Assembly: GCA_000711775.1 (NCBI GenBank) | Contig: ARYC01001261.1 | Span: forward strand, 1 to 64,000 | Length of the DNA stretch: 64,000 bases | Reading direction: 5' to 3' | DNA from: Oxytricha trifallax | Lineage: Eukaryota > Ciliophora > Spirotrichea > Sporadotrichida > Oxytrichidae | Part shown: piece by piece, positions 59,045 through 64,000 of the stretch | How the letters are laid out: every line of letters starts with the position of its first letter | How positions within the stretch are numbered: the first letter of the stretch is position 1 | Translations under genes and position numbers: made by a program | The notes under the pieces: model-generated | Told to the model about the DNA's origin: nothing | The model's input: only the letters and a program-made list of their open reading frames with translations | Database searches by the model: none

Positions 59045-59460
59045 GTTAGTCTTATTTGCGAAAATTGGTCAAATTGCTAGTTTTTATTACAAAGTGGTCA
59101 TTATTACATACATTTTTGTCAAATTCGACATTTGTTCTGAGTATATTCTCTTAAATGACCAAAGTGGAGATTTATTGCTAAAATGGCCAAATTTCCTGTT
59201 TTTGACTAAGATTGATATGCCTTTATTTATGTCTGTCATATATTTGTAGAATGGTCACAAAGTGGTCAAAATGCATTGATACAGCCAAATTGTCAAAATT
59301 AGTGGTCAAAATTGAGATTTGTTGTTGCAAAGACCATTTTAGGGAAGGTTGGTCAAATTTTTGAAAAATCAAGGCCATTAGAATGAATTTTGCATTTTTA
59401 GTCTCTTTTCGCAAAATTATGGTGACCAAAATCCCATTTTGAGCAGAGAGGTCAAAAATC
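59045..59460. repeat. Subterminal TGGTCAAA/TTTGACCA iterations
   Basis: About a dozen copies of TGGTCAAA, GGTCAAAA, ATGACCAAA or close variants, in both orientations, lie within 415 bases just inside the left end. Similar TTTGACC and TTTGACAC words occur in the arms of the two relatives. Probable transposase-binding sites (inference). Confidence 0.65.
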
Positions 59461-59875
59461 TTGAAAATCTCTGATATTGGTCTTTGCTGTCAAAAAATTG
59501 CGAGGTTTTAGAGTTCTTGATTTCAGAACTGTCTATAAAAGGATGCTGATCAAAACAATTGAGCAGAAGTTGGAAATTTGCTAGATTATCACTGCATTCT
59601 CAAGAATTCGAAAAGTCTGATGCTTAGTTTATCTCCTCTCTCGCATAATTATGCAATTCTTGGAAAAGTTGTATTTAAAGCGAGTTTAGTAGAACTATAG
59701 CCAAAGTTGCTCAACTCCTCTCTTGTTCACTCTGAGCTGATACGCAATTACAATACAGAGTGCATTCGTCCAGAATTTGATGACACTCGTCAAAAATTCA
59801 TAATTGTTTGAGCAGGCTTATGAATATTGCGATTTTGGAGGGTCTCAATGAATTTACGGATTAATTTTAAGTTCA

Positions 59876-59926
59876 GTATTAGTAACAGCAGTAATAGCAG
59901 CAGCAATAGTAGTTACAGTAGTATTG
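59876..59926. repeat. AGT/AGC trinucleotide repeat
   Basis: About 17 AGT, AGC or AAT triplets in a row just downstream of the transposase stop. It would encode poly-Ser/Asn on the plus strand. Confidence 0.6.
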
Positions 59927-59996
59927 ACGATGCAAAAATTATAAGTGCTTATAGAATTTTCATTGTAAGGTGCAATTAGTAGTTTTTAGAAGAATC

Positions 59997-62900
59997 TCAT
60001 ACAAAGCCATATCTCAGAGTATGAATCCACTTCTTGATGTTGATGCTGAATGCCCAGAGTCCTCGAACATCATCCTCGCTCATATTTTTAATTATCTCTT
60101 GGATGCGCTTGACCAGTTGCACTCTAAATTTTAGTTATGATAGTATACTTACTTGCTATTGATGTTCTGCTGCTTGAGGTTCTTCTTGATGTATGCAAAC
60201 AACTATTCGATTGGGTTGAGCCAGGGCGAGTATTCTGCGTTGAAGAGTACATTGACTTTGAAGCGACGAGCAGTCGCAAGCATCTCTGAATACTTATGAA
60301 TTATCGCATTATCCATCAAGAGCACCACCTTCTTATTGCATAAATCTTTGTCAGTTCTTATACTTCTTAGCGTCTGATAGATAAAGTTTTCGAATAGTAC
60401 TGAATCGAATCCTCCTTCAATTATTTGAGTCGATACCACTCTATCAACCGCAATTGCAGCTATCAGACTCATAGAGTATTGCTATCTCTTCATTATTTAT
60501 TTTTCAATAGACAACTGCCTAGCTTTTAAACCATAATCACCTAAATTGGCAAGCATTTCCTTTTGATATTGTGAGATTGGTTTATAGTTTAAATTAAGCT
60601 GGATTTGATCTGACAACAATGCTATGGGTTTGATACCATCCTTTGATTCTTCAAGTTGGCTCTGATTTGGTTATAGGTCACCTATAAGAGAGGTTGAATA
60701 AATTTGAGAACGATAGCAGAGTTGTCATGATAATTAGTCTGAGGAAGTATGCATAATGATTTGGAGTCTAAAGTTAGATATGTTGATTTTGTGGATTCTG
60801 GAACCATGCAACCTTGAGATATCTTCAAGGTGTCTTCATCTGGAACCATACAACCTAAGTGCTGAATCCTGTAATGTAAGAGCAGATCCATACAACTTGT
60901 ATTCATACAACCTGGATCCATACATCCTGGAATCATACAACATGGATCTATACAACCTTAGCGCGGATCCGTGCAACTCTTGATTGGAACCATGCAACCC
61001 AAGAGATATCTTCAGGGTATCTTCATCTAGCATGGTAGTTTAAATCATCGAATCATTTTCAGATATTACTTTTCGAATTGCATCTCTCTCGCTCTTAATG
61101 CTATCAAAGATAAGTAATCGCTCCGACTCAGTTCAATAGAATAGTTTATCAAAGTCAAGTATAGAACCAACATATAATAGACTATCAACATGCACCAACC
61201 ATCAACTTGCAAATTCAACTTCTTGTACTTACTCTCATCTATATTCGAGCTGCTTAATACTGAGAGCGATAGCTTTCTAGGAGTTAGCTGAATCACTTTT
61301 CTCTATCTCTAACTTAACAAAGACCTGCTTGATTTCTTCAAAGTCGATTGCAACTTTAGTTTTGATACTCTGTCGATCAATGGCGTGAGCCCTGAATGAA
61401 TTCGTTTAATCTGTTCATCATCCGAAGTGACTTTCTTGACAGTGCTCTGCAACTTCAAATTTCTGAACTTCTTCAAAGTGCTTGATTGATTTTGGGGAGT
61501 GTCGTCAACTTCAGGAATAGGGGATAGATCGTTATTCAATGTCTGTCTTGCTTTCAAATTCTATCGAGGAGGAGTATGTAAAATGGCTGACTTCTATAAG
61601 TTGTTCAATCAAAACTATGATCAAATGGCTTACTTTAGAACTGATTGATGATTTTTCAGATTTCAACAAAATCGATTGTTTAGCCAACTTATTTAAACTA
61701 CTGGTGCTAGAATGTAGTCTTGAGATTGACTTTGCCTTAAGTGTTCTTGATGAATGCTGGATACTTGCTTATGAATAGTTGTTATCATCTTGCACTGAAA
61801 TATTTTAAGAGCTGATTTCAGCTAGTGGAAGGCTAGATTTTATATATGATATTGCATTTAACTCTTTCTATGATCCTGAAGAATACGATTCATTCAATTT
61901 CTTTCCAAGCAGCATTCCTCCATACTGCAACTCCTTATCGCACGCGATGATTCTCCTATACCTCTTGGTTGCAATCATTTTACTATCGTTAGTCTTCCTC
62001 TTACCCAAGATACTCTTCTAATTTAGTGCCCACTGCTTAAGGGGTAAGTAGTCTGATCTGAAGTTGCTTTCATCAACTGATATTATTACTGCATCCTCTC
62101 TTAAGAACTATGATAATAGTCGACTCACCCATAAGCGCTTGCTATTATAAGAAGGATCTCTATATTTAACATTCGCCGCCTCTGTCTTACCAAACTTCAA
62201 ATAAAACTACTCTTTGAGAATTTTATGAATTGTTGAGATGCAAGGCACTTTGAATGTATACTTTAATGGCAAGCTCGTTTTCATTTCTTGCAATCGATTG
62301 TGAATATTTCTTCCAGTGCACTGATAAATCCCAACTTCTTCGATGCATTCGCCAACAGCAGCAACCAGCTGCTCATTATCTCTCTCCCTTCTCTTGCCAG
62401 ATTTTTTGGTTCTTAAGGATGCAATACTTTGGTTTTCAACTCATGCTTAAACTTCTCAACAGTTCTTGATACAAACTCTGCTGTCACTCGCAACTTCTTA
62501 AAAATTTACTTTGGCTTCAACTAATCTTCCATATACATTCTTACTATCTCAAGTCGCTTATGTGCAAGCTTTGCTTCTCGAGGCTTTAAATAGGGATTGC
62601 TTTCTTAAAGATGATTAGAGTTTAGCTGCCTTGAATTTTAAATCAGAGATAGAAATCCAGTTTGAATCAATTGCGTTGATTGCTTATCTTTAGTAGATCC
62701 AGATATCTAAATATAATTTGGATTAGAGTGATTCTTAAATTTTAGATTATTCTACTTACCAACTTTGATTTGCGAAAATTATTTAAGAACTGCTCAAGGT
62801 ATTAGCAGAGTGAATCGTCGTTGAGCAAGCTCTTCAAATCTATAACATCTTTCAAATATGCATCGATTCCTTCTAATGGCATCTATATGATCAAACCTCC

Positions 62901-63191
62901 TTGCAAGGAACCCACTTGAGGAGGAACCTCACCAGAGTTGAGCAGAATTCCTGTATTGTATGAATATTTTGCAGGAGCAACCACTTGCACGAAATTCTTT
63001 CCTAAAATCACAGGTCCCCACTTCGTAATTTGCTTATCTTAAACCTTGATTCAACTTTGCTTGATGTTTTGAAATAAATACTGGCTTAGATGATCGTCGC
63101 TGACGATCGAGTGTTGCGATAGCTCTTGCAAAGATTGCGATAGTTATTCAGATTGCTCGCTAAGGAGATTTGATTTTAGCGCTGCTTTCAT
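59997..63191 (-). CDS. IS630/Tc1-type DDE transposase with long internal insertion and introns
   Basis: Start ATG 63191 (MKAALKSNLLSEQSEQLSQS); exon 1 to 62760, with one TGA near 63057. Exon 2 from 62706 holds a helix-turn-helix region (KPREAKLAHKRLEIVRMYME; KLRVTAEFVSRTVEKFKHEL), one frameshift near 62440, then KRRERDNEQLVAAV. The catalytic residues are IISVDESNFRSD (first Asp, about 62075), KVVLLMDNAIIHKY (second Asp, about 60310) and YSPWLNPIEQLF (Glu, about 60215). TAG in the last motif reads Gln. A final exon ends WIHTLRYGFV at TGA 59997. The first and second Asp are about 1.75 kb apart; usual Tc1 spacing is about 90-130 residues. The insertion is Ser/Lys-rich with LKLQST repeats and has a frame change near 61540 and a TGA near 61036. 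Possibly active after further splicing; possibly damaged. Confidence 0.7.
60124..60152 (-). other. Candidate 29-nt intron in the transposase gene
   Basis: GTAAGTATAC...AAAATTTAG, with an internal CATAAC branch-like word. Removing it joins QQNINSK to VQLVKRIQEI, continuing the frame to the TGA at 59997. Very short, but within the range known for ciliates. Confidence 0.6.
60785..61030. repeat. Degenerate tandem repeats inside the transposase insertion
   Basis: Repeating CCATACAACCTGGATC-like units of about 15 bases are framed by two copies of a 40-base block (GAGATATCTTCA...GTCTTCATCTG) about 190 bases apart. On the minus strand they encode DEDTLKIS followed by RLYGSRLYEYKLYGSAL-type repeats. 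Confidence 0.6.
62707..62759 (-). other. Candidate 53-nt intron in the transposase gene
   Basis: GTAAGTAG at the 5' side and ATATTTAG at the 3' side. Removing it joins RKSKL to ISGSTKDKQSTQ in phase 0 and keeps the frame into the helix-turn-helix region. Confidence 0.6.
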
Positions 63192-63440
63192 TTTTAAATT
63201 AGAAGTATTTAATATAATAACTTAGTGTTATAGTATATTTTAAAATTCAAGATTTTCATTGATAGCTTAAATTAATCTTATAACTACATGCTTATATTAA
63301 ACTTAATATCGAGCTATCTTAAGACTATTATATTATGTTAATATTATTAATTATCAAACTTGCTAATGCAGCGCTCCTTCATAACAGATTCGCGAGGATA
63401 AGTTCTCACTGGAACTTAAGTGCTACAAATCATGGATCAG

Positions 63441-63617
63441 TCACTTGAGCAATACACAATCGTCTTTGGCATTCAGCTTGCCTTTCACACTATCAGAACA
63501 ATATAAATCTAAAGTCTATTCCTGGGCGACAACTAAGAGCTTATCTAATTTGTGATAGAAATCATGAACTTCAGGTACAGACCTGCTTAAACATAAGAGA
63601 TGGGTTGAGCAATGCAT
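63441..63617 (-). CDS. Small ORF of 58 residues
   Basis: ATG 63617 to TGA 63441, one TAG read as Gln: MHCSTHLLCLSRSVPEVHDF, ending VKGKLNAKDDCVLLK. Beyond the stop the same frame stays protein-like (HLSSSENLSSRICYEG), so this may be part of a longer protein with a changed codon. Same strand as the transposase, 250 bases upstream of it. No family recognised. Confidence 0.35.
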
Positions 63618-63763
63618 TGCAAGCTTAAACAAGCTTAGAATTATTATGTTTGATTATTTGCATCTGTTAAGCAATATAATATGCAAAGAGGTTTATGCAA
63701 CCTCGCAATTGATGCTTTATTATTAATAAGTTATTATTTTATAATCAATAATTATATCAAAGA

Positions 63764-64000
63764 ATGAAGTCAAGCAAAACTACCAAGCAGCACTGCTTCA
63801 CTTTCAATCATTCATCTAAAGCACCTGGTGGATACATCTTAGAAATATATAAGGCAAGTAATTTAGCAATGTTGATGCATTCGCAAAGTATAGGTGATCG
63901 ACGAGCGATTCAAGCGCACATTCAAGTTTTAAGTTGATCCGCAAAGAGGCTTCAAGAATGTTGTAAATTTGGAGGTTGCAGAGAACGAACCAGTTGTTGC
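63764..64000 (+). CDS. 5' part of an unknown gene with a GC-AG intron, cut by window end
   Basis: ATG 63764 gives a 30-residue exon (MKSSKTTKQHCFTFNHSSKA...LEIYK). AAG|GCAAGT at 63854 and TATAG at 63893 bound a 40-nt intron of the GC-AG type. The next exon, in phase, reads VIDERFKRTFKFQVDPQRGF and KNVVNLEVAENEPVV to the window edge, with TAG/TAA as Gln not blocking it. Divergent from the transposase gene. Family not recognised. Confidence 0.5.

Larger units (their letters stand above)
58959..64000. mobile_element. Large Tc1/IS630-type element, right end outside window
   Basis: The left end TTGATAAAATACATTCGAATCG follows a TA at 58957-58958 and matches the ends at 11381 and 49920. It is followed by subterminal TGGTCAAA words, then a minus-strand DDE transposase, a small minus-strand ORF and a plus-strand gene that runs off the window. 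The coding part is clearly richer in G+C and better preserved than other elements here, so it is the likeliest source of activity for the family. The right terminal repeat is not in the window. Confidence 0.75.

Noticed and set aside
60756-61033. ORFs of 65-84 residues on both strands in the repeat region
   Set aside because: They are readings of the same 15-base tandem repeats; the minus-strand transposase context is preferred.

Overview
This window looks like micronuclear (germline) DNA of a spirotrich or oxytrichid-like ciliate. It is about 70-75 % A+T. Open protein-like frames run through many in-frame TAA and TAG codons (read as Gln) and end at TGA. Elements resembling the TBE transposons of Oxytricha and Stylonychia carry telomere-like C4A4 ends. 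Almost everything recognisable is a mobile element or a decayed gene inside one. I see no rRNA, tRNA, CRISPR array or bacterial operon, and no macronuclear gene I could assign with certainty, so this reads as germline-limited transposon-rich DNA. All coding calls below assume TAA/TAG = Gln and TGA = stop; standard-code ORFs are mostly fragments of these or noise.

Layout. 1-2.8 kb: two decayed unknown genes. 2.9-5.4 kb: a foldback element with 19-bp tandem units in its arms and another small element inside. 6.1-7.9 kb: a decayed coiled-coil gene ending near a GGGGTTTTGGGG tract. 11.4-13.4 kb: a TA-flanked element with about 330-bp inverted repeats carrying a Rep-like superfamily 3 helicase gene. 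15.9-18.4 kb: a small foldback, a kinase fragment, and a second 19-bp-unit foldback with a TBE-type miniature element inside it. 19.2-35.9 kb: four TBE-related elements (zinc-finger/kinase, '22-kDa' and DDE transposase genes in several arrangements), one broken by a third foldback. 36-40 kb: a 5'-truncated LINE with reverse transcriptase and a Ulp1-like protease ORF, interrupted by a GC-richer fragment that looks spliced. 40.7-41.5 kb: an MT-A70 methyltransferase-like gene.

42.3-55.3 kb: a candidate 12.9-kb transposon bounded by about 140-bp inverted repeats. It holds three unknown or rare genes, the largest being a SecA-like motor protein whose reading frame is split by four palindromic elements. 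59-64 kb: a large, relatively fresh Tc1/IS630-type element that runs off the window. It has a DDE transposase with two short introns and a very long insertion between the first and second catalytic Asp, plus a small ORF and a divergent gene.

The parts relate as families. One TA-target family (ends TTGNTAAAATA...GGGGAA) has three members here, with quite different cargo: a transposase, a Rep/SF3 helicase, and only a palindrome. A second group makes 8-bp target duplications. A third is the TBE-like group with the conserved 22-kDa protein. Many decayed frames break at TGA where Trp or Arg is expected, without frameshifts.
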